A stretch of DNA of 64,000 nucleotides from Hippopus hippopus (lineage: Eukaryota > Mollusca > Bivalvia > Cardiida > Cardiidae), in the NCBI GenBank assembly GCA_946811185.2, contig OX328110.1, positions 10,210,516-10,274,515 of the forward strand, in the 5' to 3' direction. The notes beneath the pieces are model-generated. The model did not search any database, had not been told where the DNA came from, and was given only the letters and a program-made list of their open reading frames with translations. The position numbers were made by a program, and so were the translations under genes. This document shows, piece after piece, positions 11,867 through 23,800 of the stretch (position 1 is its first letter; every line of letters begins with the position of its first letter).

Positions 11867-14800
11867 GTGACGATCTGGTAGAAATAAACGTCTCTCTCTC
11901 GAGAGAATATCGATACATGCCTTTCGCTTACCTGTTTTCCACTTTCATTTTAAGGCATGGGTTCATTTTGTATTTTGAACCATGAAAATTAAGATCAGGC
12001 TGTACAGAATCACATTTCTGTCGTCAAACTCGTTTTTATTGTTTGCATCCAGTGTTTTCTTCGTTTACAAAAGCTAACCTTTCACTCGGAGTCCGATGAT
12101 AAAAATGGAGGTAATTTTGCAAGGGTGATTTTTCAATAACGGGGCCAGCATGGCTCAGTCGAGAAGATATAAAATTTGCAATTTGTCGGCATCTGATTTG
12201 ATCCACTCTGAGGCTTTTTTTTTTTCTGAACGGGAGGGGGTGTCCTTGGACAAGACACTTCACAGCCCTAGTTCAGAACCTTATTAACCCTTATGACACA
12301 TATGAATGTCAGATGTTGTCATGATTTGACTGAAATATTGTCTTTTGAAAACATTGTGGGAAAGGGAGAAAACACTGGTAACCAGGACTTTTGCCGTTTC
12401 CCACAAAGTTTTCAGCTCTTTATGAGACATATTCCATCGTCTGTGCCACATTGAATCTGTTGCCTGCAAAATACTCTCAGTTTCGACCATTCCAAAATTC
12501 TGTCATTGGGTAAAGAGTTAACTTGTTACCAAACAACAAAATTTTTTACTCATCCTTATCCAAAACGCTTGCAGACTTAAATGTGGCTAAAATACTGGAA
12601 GTCTAAATGTAATGACAGGCTGGTGAAGGGTTCAGATTGTATGCTACTGGAAAAAAAAAAAAAATGATAAGATTTGAGCTTTGTTGAAACTTTGCCCTAA
12701 TAAAGCTTGATATTTGTATTTAGTTCATTGTTGAAAAATTGATGGTCAACAGAATCTGTAGTCATACGTTGGGAGCTTACGTGATAAAATTGCACAATTC
12801 TTGGAGAAACTAACAGATAATGTTTCATCTATTATTTCAGATGAAATTATACAGCATGATGCTAATGTGGAAAACAAACCAGCAATATGTGCATTAAAAC
12901 ACCCCAAATCAGGTAAGTTATAAAGGGTTATCTGTAATACAAAGGGCATATTTAAAGATCTATACATCCTTACATCTAAACAGAAAAAACGCTGTTAAAA
13001 TTTGATAGACTGTTGAATGGTTCAGATTTTAGTCGGCTGCACAAACATAGATAAATTACTAATATATATAGAGTAAGGGATAAGAACATATATTGGGAAT
13101 CTTCTGTGTAAGAAACGGAAAAGCCAAGCCCTTGTAGCTTAGTTGGTAACATAAAGGACTTGAGAACGGGGTTGCTGGTTTGATCTCCGGCTCAGCCAAT
13201 TTCTTTCCGAGGATATATTGAGACAGGATTCATTCCTTTCCCACCACTGACCATTGTTTCGATAATAGTTATGTGAGACAGCAGCCAGTCACTTGGAAAG
13301 AATATTGTGCAGAGTTCTTGTAAAAGAAACTCCAGGAAGGCATGGATAGGTGCACTGTTGGCCGCAATGTAACTGAAATAATGTAAAAATGGCGTTAAAC
13401 ACCATACAGTCAATCAGTCTTAACAGTAATTTCTTTGATAGCCTGCAGAAAATGAAATCCATTTGCTATTGATCGTAATACATGCAACCTTGCAAGCATC
13501 AGGGGCAACGTTTGGCATGAAGATTGATTAATACCATGGCTTACTTTGAAGCAATTTTGTACACATTAGCTTGTAACCAGATGACAAAATGTTATACAAT
13601 TCACAATGAAAGCATTTGAAAACTAGATCTACCCTTTACTGAACAATGTGTTTTAAGGACCCTTATGTGAGAAAGGCTTTTGAAAACATCATGGAAAAAG
13701 GAGAAAATGCTGGAAACCAGCATTTTCTCCTTATCCCACAATGTTTACTACCCTTTCAGATACAATTCTAATTATCTGTGACACATTTAATTGGTCATCT
13801 GCAAATGCTTTCAATATGGACCAGTCTAAAATATAAATGATTGCCTTCATGTAAAGAGTACATGTGGCTGAAAAATTAGGATTTGTCTCTGAAAGTGTAG
13901 AAGACTGTGAGAAGGGAGAAAGTGTATGTTACCAACATTTTTATTTTTCCCCCAATGTTTTCAAAATCTATCGTTCATAGGAATCGGGATTATAAACATA
14001 TGCGATCAGTGGAAAAGGGTTAACCTTGATAAGTAGATAAGCCTCATTTCAGTTAACCCTTTACCAAACAACACTGAGTGTCAACGACCTTGCAAAAGGA
14101 AGGCCTTTGAAAACATTTGTGGAAAAAAGAGAAATGCTGATAACAAGCATTTTTTTCCTTTTCTCACAATGTTTTCTGCTCTTTCAGGAATGAATACCAT
14201 CATTAATGCAATATCTGAATTTTTGTCTGCAAATGATTGCAATTTGTACCAGTCTTAAAATTTGTCAATTTTTAAAGATTTGAATTAGTCATTCAATTCA
14301 AGGTCATTGCAAATATTTCAAAGCATTGGTTGATATTATTAGACTTAAAAAAACAGAGGGCATGTATTTATAGCAGAAACCCTTTTTATTACCCCAGAGT
14401 TAAGTAGGGGGCTATTCTTGAATCAGGTTGTCCTTTCTGTCCATCCATCCATTCATCCATCCATAGACACAACTTTGGGTCCCTTTCTCCCACAGTTTAC
14501 AACGGATGTGGCTGAAATTTTAACAGAGGCTTTTATCTCTTTATTAAACTGAAAAATTTTAGGATTTTCCAAATTGAAAGCATTTGAAGAGGACATTATA
14601 ACTGTGACTCAAGAATTGAAATTTCTTTTTGATAGGGTAGAAAACATTGTGGGAAAAAGGAGAAATTGCTGGTCACCAGCGCTTTGTCCTTTTCCCACGA
14701 TGTTTTCAATAATTTTTTTCAAAACACTCCGGATTGTGTGGTTAACGGTTAATTATGCTATTAGATCTTGTGCATCTGCAATTTTCATTACTATTTCAAT

Positions 14801-17800
14801 ACATGAGTTATAGCCCTTTGAATTGTTTTTAAGATCCAGTGACAAACCAATCATTAGGAATACATATTCATTGGTATGCAACAGTATTAGTCTTGACTTT
14901 GTTCTACTTTTTTCATTATTCATTTTCAGAAACGAAAGCATTATATTTGTTTACAAATGAAGATAAAGATGTATACGGGATAAAGAAGTTTAGAGAAGAG
15001 TATAGATCATGGTTTATTGGGAACAGTGTACAGAGTGGTAAGACCGTTTAACCCTCTACCAGACAACAAAATTTTAGACTTCTATAAATTCAAAGCTTTT
15101 GAAGATGACAAATGAAATGTGTGCGAAATTATGAGATTTTTCATTGAAAAGCTAGAAAACTTGTGGGAAAAGGAGAAAATGCTTGCTACCAACATTTTCT
15201 CCTTTTCCCATGATATTTCAAAAGGTCATTAAAGCTTGGGATTGTGTGGTTAAGTTAACCTTAGGCTTTTGAAACCATTCATGATTGTGGGAAAAGGAGA
15301 AAACGCTGGTAACCAGCATTTTATCTTTTTTAGCTCTACTGGCTGAAAGCCAGCGGAGCTTATGTCATGGCGTGGTTTCCGTCGTCCATCCGTCTGTCTG
15401 TCCGTCTGTTAGTCTTTTTCACGCGATAAAGCCTGAATTTGTAGTCGGATTTCCGTCAATTTTGCACAGTTTGTTTATCTCATCAATAGCTTCAACCCTA
15501 TCGATTTTGAAAAAATTCTGACAATCAGTATGGGAAAAGTAGCCATTTGAAGTTTAAAATTTCCATTTCTTGTTTACATGATAAAGTCTGCTTTTGGTGT
15601 TCGATTTTCGTGAAAATTGTACAGTTTGTTTATCTCATCAATAGCTTCAACCCTGTTGATTTTGAAAAAATTCTGACAATCAGTATGGGAAAAGTAGCCA
15701 TTTGAAGTTTAAAATGTTCATTTCTTTTACGTGGTATTTTCAGTCTGCATTTGTGGCTGTATTTGCGTGAAACTTGTACAGTTTGTTTATCTCAACAATA
15801 GCTTGAACCCTATTGATTTATTGATTTATCAATCAGTATGGGAAAAGTAGCCATTTAAATTTGAAAATTTCCATTTCTTGTTTAGGTAATGAAGTATGCA
15901 TTTTCTATTCAGTTGTTTCGAAACTTGCAAAGATTATTTGGTTAGTCAAGGGATTGAGCTCTATTAAAAGTGAAGAAAATCTACTTATTAGTTTAGGAAA
16001 AGCAGCCATATGATGATTAAGTATTGTTTACTGAACAAAGTCCACATTATTAGTCGCATTTTTTTGAAATTTGCTAGGATTGTTTAATACAATGCGTACT
16101 GAAACCCTATCAAATTTGGCTGGATTCCAAACAATTGGTTTTGAGAAATTATACTTCAATTTTTTCACTTACGAGGGTTGTCGCAGAAGTAAAAGGACTT
16201 TTCTTGTAGCTGCTTTATTGTCGGGCACATACACATATATTTTTGCTTGAATACAGTTCAGCATGTCTGCTCCCGAAATGTGTACTCCAAATGAAATTTT
16301 ATCTGACGTACTTTGAAATATGCAGAGTTTCCAAGGTAACGGTAAAGGTACGCGGCGCACGTCGGTTTCAATAATGCAAAGATAACATTTGCTTGTTCAG
16401 ATGTCGCTATAATTATTCTTACGTTTTGTTCTTGCGTGCGAAAGTTCGGCTGCACAATATGTGGCGTTATGACGTCATTTCCTGTTTATTTGAGCACCAT
16501 AGCATTTCCGTTAGCTGAGATACAGCGTTTTTCATCACGTCAGAGTCTACAGAGAAAAAACATCGTGTCGTCCACAGGAGATGTCAAGTTGCAGGCGATA
16601 ATCCAGTTTTGTCAAGCGCTCGGTAAAACACCTACAAAGACCTATCAACTTGTTCAGGAAGCGGGCGAGTATAAATGTTGCCATTCATTAGTGTTCAGAT
16701 GGCATAAAGAGTTTCGTGAAGGCCGTCATTCGTACTGGTGAGGACTATGTGGAGAAAGTATGATAAGCGACGTCATGTTGGACGTCAGTGAACGTTATTC
16801 TGTGTGCCGGGTGGCGTTAAGCGTTGTATGTATTTTAACTAGTTTCGTTATTGTTATATATATTTTGATGATTTTTGGGAGAAATGATCATGAGATATAG
16901 CACTTAATACGTGTTAGTTTTCTTGATTATACGCCAATAATTGTTCATGTTACAGCAATAGTCCTTTTACTTCTGCGACAACCCTCGTATTGTTCAATTC
17001 ACCATGCCTAGTTATATTGTCTTAGTGGGTTCAAGCCCAGTTGCTACAACACCCCCCTTTAGCTCACCTGAGCACAACGTGCTCAAGGGGAGCTTTTAGG
17101 ATCAGCCTGTGTCCGTTGTGCGTCGTTCGTCATCCGTCGTCAACAATTTCTTTAAACATCTTCTCTCCTAAACTGCTAGGTCGATTTGGACCAAACTTGG
17201 CTGGAATGTTCCTTGGGAGGTCCTCTTTAAAAATTGTTCACAAAATGTGATTCCATCAAAAACTCTGGTTGCCATGGTAACCAAATGGAATTTTTTAAGA
17301 AATTCTTTAAAAATCTTATCATCTGAAATCGCTTGTCAGATTTTATAATAATTTCACAGAAATGTTCCTTGGGTGACCCTTTTCAAAACTTGTTCCCGAA
17401 ATTTTGATCCGTCGAAAAACGTGGCCGTGGTGGGGGCGGCTGTTCACATTCTTTAAAAATCTTCTCCTCTGAAACCACTGGTTAGATTTTGAAATAATTT
17501 CACAGTAATGTTCCTTGGGTGACCCTTTTCAAAATTTGTTCGTGAAATTTTGATCCGTCGAAAAACATGGCCGTGGTGGTGGGGGGGGGCTCTTTGCATT
17601 GTGCGGTGTCAACAATTCTTTAAACAACTTCTCCTCCTAAACCGCTGGGCCAATTAGAACCAAACTTTGCTGGAATGTTCCTAAGAAGGTCCTCTTAAAA
17701 AAGTGTTGACAGAATTTGATTCTATCAAACACTCTGGTTGCCATGGCAACCAAGTGGAATTTTCTAAGAAATTTTTTAAAAATCTTCTCCTCTGATCTTC

Positions 17801-20800
17801 TCCTCTGAAACCGCTGGTCAGATTTTGAAATAATTTCATAGAAATGTTCCTTGGGTGACCCTTTTCAAAAATTGTTTGTGAAATTTTGATCCGTTGAAAA
17901 ACATGGCCATGGTGGGGGGGGGGCATTCTTTAAAAATCTTCTCCTCTGAAACCACTGGTTAGATTTCTAAATAATTTCACAGAAATGTTCTATGGGTGAC
18001 CCTTTTCAAAAATTGTTCGCAAAATTTGATCCGTCGAAAAACATGGCCATGGTGGGGGGGGGGGGGGCCTCCTTGCACTGTATTGACTTAAATAAATTCT
18101 TTGAAATTCTTTTTCTCTTAAACCATTCGTCAGATTTTGAAATGATTTCACAGAAATGTCCCTTAGATGCCCCTTTTGAAAAAGTGGTAGCGAAATTTTG
18201 ATCCATTAAGAAACAAGGCTGTGGTGGTGAGGGGCTATTTGCACTATACGGACATGAATAAATTCTTAAAATTTCTTCTTCTATGAAACCACTGTTCAGA
18301 TTTTGAAATAATTTCACAGAAATGATCCTTTGGTGCCAAATTATGCCCCTTTTTTTAATTACAATTTTAACTTAATATCCAGCACCCAACAGCCAATTGT
18401 TGGCACCTGCATGCGGTGCTCTTGTTATTTTTATTGAAGTTATTGAAGAAAAAGTTTTGGAATAACAAAAAAATAAACTGGCTATGGTCTACTCAAATAT
18501 TCAGGTGAGAGATCCAGGGCCATCTTGGCCCTCTTGTTTGTGTGTTTTTGTCTTTTTCCTTTTTGCATCATGAATTCATAATAATTATATGCTAGCAAAG
18601 AGCAAAATCACTGCCAGTAGAGTGATTTCAGGCCCTCAAGGGCCTCTAGTTTCACAATGATTTCTACCCTTTTTGACAATGCCAATCCCATCTTTGTAGC
18701 CACCTTTTATTTGATGTCTGCTAATGCTTTCAATGTGAATGAGTCTAAATTTTGTTGGCTGGTTAAGAGTTAGTAAAATGGATCTTAGGAGTTACAGAAA
18801 ACATCCAAAATATTGCAACTTTAAGATTGGCTTGGCAAGAATATGTTACACAGTAGCAGACAGAGTTGCTGGCGTGACATGACATGCTCTGAAGTCTGAT
18901 TTTTATCTGCACTGTCTGCAAAACAACATAGATTGTGATTGAGGTTTATACATTTTGCTTAGCTCTTTAACACACAACTAAAAATTAGACTAGTCCAAAT
19001 TGAAAGCCCTTTTGGACAACAATTTAAAAGTTGCTCAGATGATGGAATCTGTCTTTGATAGGGTTGAAAACTCGGGAAAGGAAGAAAATGCTGATTACCA
19101 GCATTTTCTTCTATTCCCAAAATGTTTAAAAAGGCCTCTTCCTCAGGGTTGTTTAACCTCAGGATTGTTTGGTAAAGGGTTAAACACAATATACTGTTCT
19201 AATTACTTACATACAGCATGAAGCTTTCCCACAAAATCCTGTGTCTTAACAACCCTGTTGGAAAGGGCTTTTGAAAAACATTCTCCTTTTCCCAAAATGT
19301 TTTCCACCTACTCAAAGAAGAATGGCATCATTTTCATCACACTGAATTTGTAGTCTGCAAATGCTTTCTAAAATTTCGAAATTGACAAGTCTTGAATTTC
19401 AATGTCTGGTAAAGAGTTAACCTTTTACCCCACAATGCTGACTTTTAACAACCCCGAGAAAGACACCTTTTGAAAACATTTTGGCAAAGGAGAAAATGCT
19501 GGTAACCAGCATTTTTTCCTTTTCCTACAATGTTTTCTACCCTTTGAACGACACAATTTATGTTTTGAGTAACATTTAATTTATCCTCTGCAAATGCTTT
19601 CAGTTTGGACAAAGCTAAAATTTTGTCGCCTGGTAAAGAGTAAAAGCATTAACATAGTGAAAAAAAAAATGCAGAAGACAACTTTCAAAATATCCCTCTA
19701 AAATACAGACAATCTGCATTAAAAAAATACAGAATATTATTTTGTAGTAACTTTCCTGGTGCTTGTACATGTATTTGGTTTGAACAGCATGAGATAATTT
19801 GATGTCACATAAAACCAAAGGTCAGAAGCAAATACTAGCATCAGGAAACTCACTACAACATAATATTCCTTTTATTATATACCTATACATGTACCTTTCA
19901 ACCACAAAATATTGCAAATTATTGACATTTTGTTTAAAATGGTAAACAAAACAAATAATGATGTAGAAGCTAGTTTACTTGGTCTTTTATGAATGGCTGG
20001 TAAATAAGATTTTGACCAATCAAATAGCAAATCAATTCAAGTGTGAGTAATATCATCATACCATATTTGGAACCATATTTGACAGTATGTAGATACATAT
20101 TTTTTTTTGTCGTGTGTTAGATTTTATATGTGTGCGACACATGTACGAGGGCTGTTCGATATGTAATGTGTATTGTACCACAGTGCGATAACGCTTTGCA
20201 CGATTTCGTGAATGATGATACGCTTGAATAGCTCTATTCAATACCTTTCCAACGGTATAAACATGAGCCTTCAGCTACACATAGTTTTAAACTTATAGTC
20301 ATTTCAGTAGAGCTAGTCATTGACCACTGTTGTAAAAATGGTTGGGAAACGGATTAAGAATATTAAAGAAATTAGAGCTTATATAAAAGTTTGCACAAAA
20401 CTCAGTCATTCGGTAATGCAGATTTTTACTGAATTGGGGGAAGTTTATGGGTCTGATAAGGTATCTTATGAGACAGTTTGTAGGTGGAGAAAGAAATTTC
20501 TGACTGGCACAGAGTCCATCAAAGATGCAGCAAAATCTGGCCGACCTGTGACTGTAACAGGCAAGGCAAATGTCTCAAAAGTCAAGGAAATAATTGAAAG
20601 TGATGGCAGATACATGATTCGTGATATTGCTAACGCTGTTGGCATATCGCTATCGCGGGTGCATTTCATTTTGAAGCGTATTTTAAAAGTACAAAAGATT
20701 TCTGCCAGATGGATACCGCATATATTGACAGATGACCAAAAACGGGTACGAGTACAAACCGCTAAGCAATTGCTCAAAATGTTTCCCAAATTCAATCAAA

Positions 20801-23800
20801 GACAGTTTGCAAACATTGTTACTGGTGACAAAACATGGGTTCACTGTTTCGAACCAGTAAGAAAAATTGGAAACAAAATATGGCTAACTAAACACGGTAG
20901 AAGGCCTGTAGTTGCCAAAAGAAGCATAAGCACAAAGAAGGTTCTTTATTGCATATTCCTCTCATGTGATGGTATAGCCATACATTATCTTAAATGACGC
21001 CCTGTGTTGGGATTTAGGCATGTTCGTCTACTTCATGATAATGCTCCATCACATACATCTGATCTTGTGAAGCAATTTTTGAAGTCGGAGAAGGTTACCA
21101 TCTTGCCACACCCACCATACTCTCCAGATCTAGCCACATGCGACTTTTTCCTTTTTCCTTTTTCCAAAACTTAAAAAATTCTTATCTGGTCGCCGTTACA
21201 AGTCCCGACAAGCCCTTGGCTCAGCCATCAGTCAGTGCCTCAGAGGTCTACCTAAATCAGCGTACCGTGACGTATTTCAGAAATGGATTCAGAGATTGAA
21301 ATTATGTATTTCAAACCGCGGAGAATACTTTGAAGGGATGTAATGTTCATTTCACTATTTGAGTTGAATGCTTTTGAGATATTGTACAATACACACTACA
21401 TATCGAACAACCCTCGTATTTGAGTTGAAAAGTTTTCAGGTATATTGTAAAATTCAATACATGTGAAGACATTGTGGTAAAAGTTATTTACAGCAAAATA
21501 ACAAAAATTATGTGCTGATGGTAAGTTATTTTGTGTATATGATACTTACAGATGGCAGCCTATACATTACGACACCCATGGATCCTGTGTTTTTGGTTCT
21601 TCCATATCTTATAGCAGCTGAAAAGGTATTATGTATGAGCCATGCTTCGGCAAAAAGGGGGCTTAATGCATCTCTGTGATGCATTATAACAAGCAAGTCA
21701 TCACATAATTATGGATCCATAAAATCAATTTTGTCTGAAATTAAATAATGAGGTAGAATAGTCCTTTGCCATGCAGAAAATTTACATAAAGGAAAAAGGC
21801 TGACATTGGTCAGTACTTTTTGCAGATGCATTAACCCCTCTTTTCACATAGCATGGCTCATGATTTTTAGCTCCACTGGTTAAAGGCCAGCGAGCTTATG
21901 TCATGGCCCTGTGTCAGTTGTGCGTCCATCCGTGTGTTAACTTTTATTTCTAACATCTTCTTCTCTGAAACTACCCATCCAACTTTGACAAAACTTCACA
22001 GAAATGATCCTGCCAAGGTCTTCTTTAGAATTTCTTGAAAAGATTAAATTTTGATTCGTGCAAAAACTCTAGTTTCCATGGCAACAAAACTGAAAAATAT
22101 TGAAAAACTTTGAAAATCTTCTTCTCCAAAATCATAAGGTGTATGGCTACCAAATTTGGCATATAGCTTCATCTAATAGACCTCTATCAAATTTATTCAA
22201 ATTATAGCCCTGGGGTCAAAATTGGCTACAGGCCGTGGGTCATAAGTTTTACATAGTCTCATTTAGTGAAAACTTTAAAAATCATCTAGTTCTAAACCAT
22301 ATGGCGTATGGGTACCAAATTTGGCATGTAGCTTTATCTAATAGACCTTTATTAAGTTTCTTATAACCCTCTGGCCAAAATTGGCCCTGCCCAGGGGGGT
22401 CACAAGTATTGCATGGGCTTATTTGCTTATTCTACCAAATAAAAGATTTGGACATTTGCATTCAGTGAACCCAAATTCAAATACTTGACTATGTAACAAT
22501 TTGGCAATTGAAGGCAATTAACAATTTAAAGGCTCTCTTTTGGCTTGGGGATCTCAACATATCATACATTATAGACCCAAAATCAAGACTTGCACAAAAC
22601 AGCAAGTATGATTTATTAATTTACATCTACACAGTCCGGAAAAAAGAAAAGTAAATGAGTTTTTCTGAGCATTGCAGGGATTTGGGGGGGGGGGTTGGAA
22701 GGAGTTTCCTTGACTCATTTTTTAATGCATTTTAATTTTAATTGTGAACTTAACTCTCCTATTGCTGATATCCAGGATAGACATGAGTGAAGAGGGTTTC
22801 TTTTGCATAGATTGATTGAATTTGCGATTATTTATCATTGCCACAGGTTGCCCGTTTGGGCCACATTCCCTGAAGGTTGTTAGGTATGCTACGGGGGTGC
22901 TGGTTCTTTAATGTGCTTGGTTTTTAGCATCATTACTGGGGACCTCTGTTTAATGCCTTGTCCAAAAGACTGTTATTAATTTTAGATGGCCAGCCATGGG
23001 GCTCAAACCCACAACCCCAAGAGGCCCAAAACTTGATGTTCACTAGTCCTACACTCTACTACTTGAGCTACATGGGCTGGTCTTTTTGCATATATACTGC
23101 TGGAAGAGGGATAAAAAACCATTGAAACAAACCAATCAGATTTCCTATCACAATATATACAAGGTTGTCACCACTCCAGAAATAATTTTTTTTATCTTTA
23201 TAGAATCATACGTTTTGAACCTGTAAAATAGAATCTAACCATTTTTCAAATAACCTCATGGATTTATGCCCTGAACAAGACTTTTTAAAATATTGTGGGA
23301 AATGGGTAAAAAACTGGTAACATGTTTTTTCTTAGCTCTACTGGCTGAAAGCCAGCAGAGCTTATGTCACGGCGTGGTTTTCGTCGTCCGTCCGTCTGTT
23401 CTTCAGTCTTTTTCTTGTTTACGCGATAAAGTCTGCATTTGTGGTCAGATTTTCCTGAAACTTGCACAGTTTGTTCTTCCCATCAATAGCTTCAACAAAA
23501 AAAATCCAACAAACAGTATGGGAAAAGTAGCCATTTCAAGTTGAAAATTTCCATTTCTTGTTTATGCAATAAAGTCTGCATTTGTGGTCAGATTTCTGTG
23601 AAACTTGCACAGTTTGTTTATCTCATCAATAGCATCAACCTTATTGATTTTGAAAAAAATCTGACGATCAGTTTAGGAAAAGTAGCCATTTCAAGTTGAA
23701 AGTTTCAATTTCTTGTTTACGCAATAAAGTCTGCATTTGTGGTCAGATTTTCACGAAATTTGCATAGTTTGTTTATCTTATCAATAGCTTCAACTCTATT

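Larger units (their letters stand above)
15332..18651 (+). mobile_element. TTAGCTC...GGCCCTC element, with nested insertions
   Basis: Starts TTAGCTCTACTGGCTGAAAG and ends in the hairpin GGCCCTCAAGGGCCTCTAGT. The inner part has ~160 bp units with GACAATCAGTATGGGAAAAG. It carries the 0.8 kb mariner-like element and another repeat (17,052-18,541). Copies without these insertions: 2,370-3,115 and 23,334-24,705. A hairpin followed by CTAG is Helitron-like, but no 5' TC end or Rep gene was seen; class unknown. Confidence 0.8.
15259..18773 (+). mobile_element. Family 1 MITE split by a 3.3 kb insertion
   Basis: The left part, 15,259-15,331, reads through GCTGGTAACCAGCATTTTAT. The right part, 18,652-18,773, resumes TTTCACAATGATTTCTACCC and ends GGTTAAGAGTTAG. 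The interruption falls in the hairpin's right arm. Confidence 0.85.

Noticed and set aside
16469..16741. Intact small host gene (91 codons)
   Set aside because: Lies between inverted ends with TA flanks and resembles only the N-terminal part of mariner transposase.
17550..18100. Poly-G runs as G-quadruplex regulatory element
   Set aside because: The runs sit within amplified repeat subunits and vary freely in length between copies; ordinary repeat expansion explains them.
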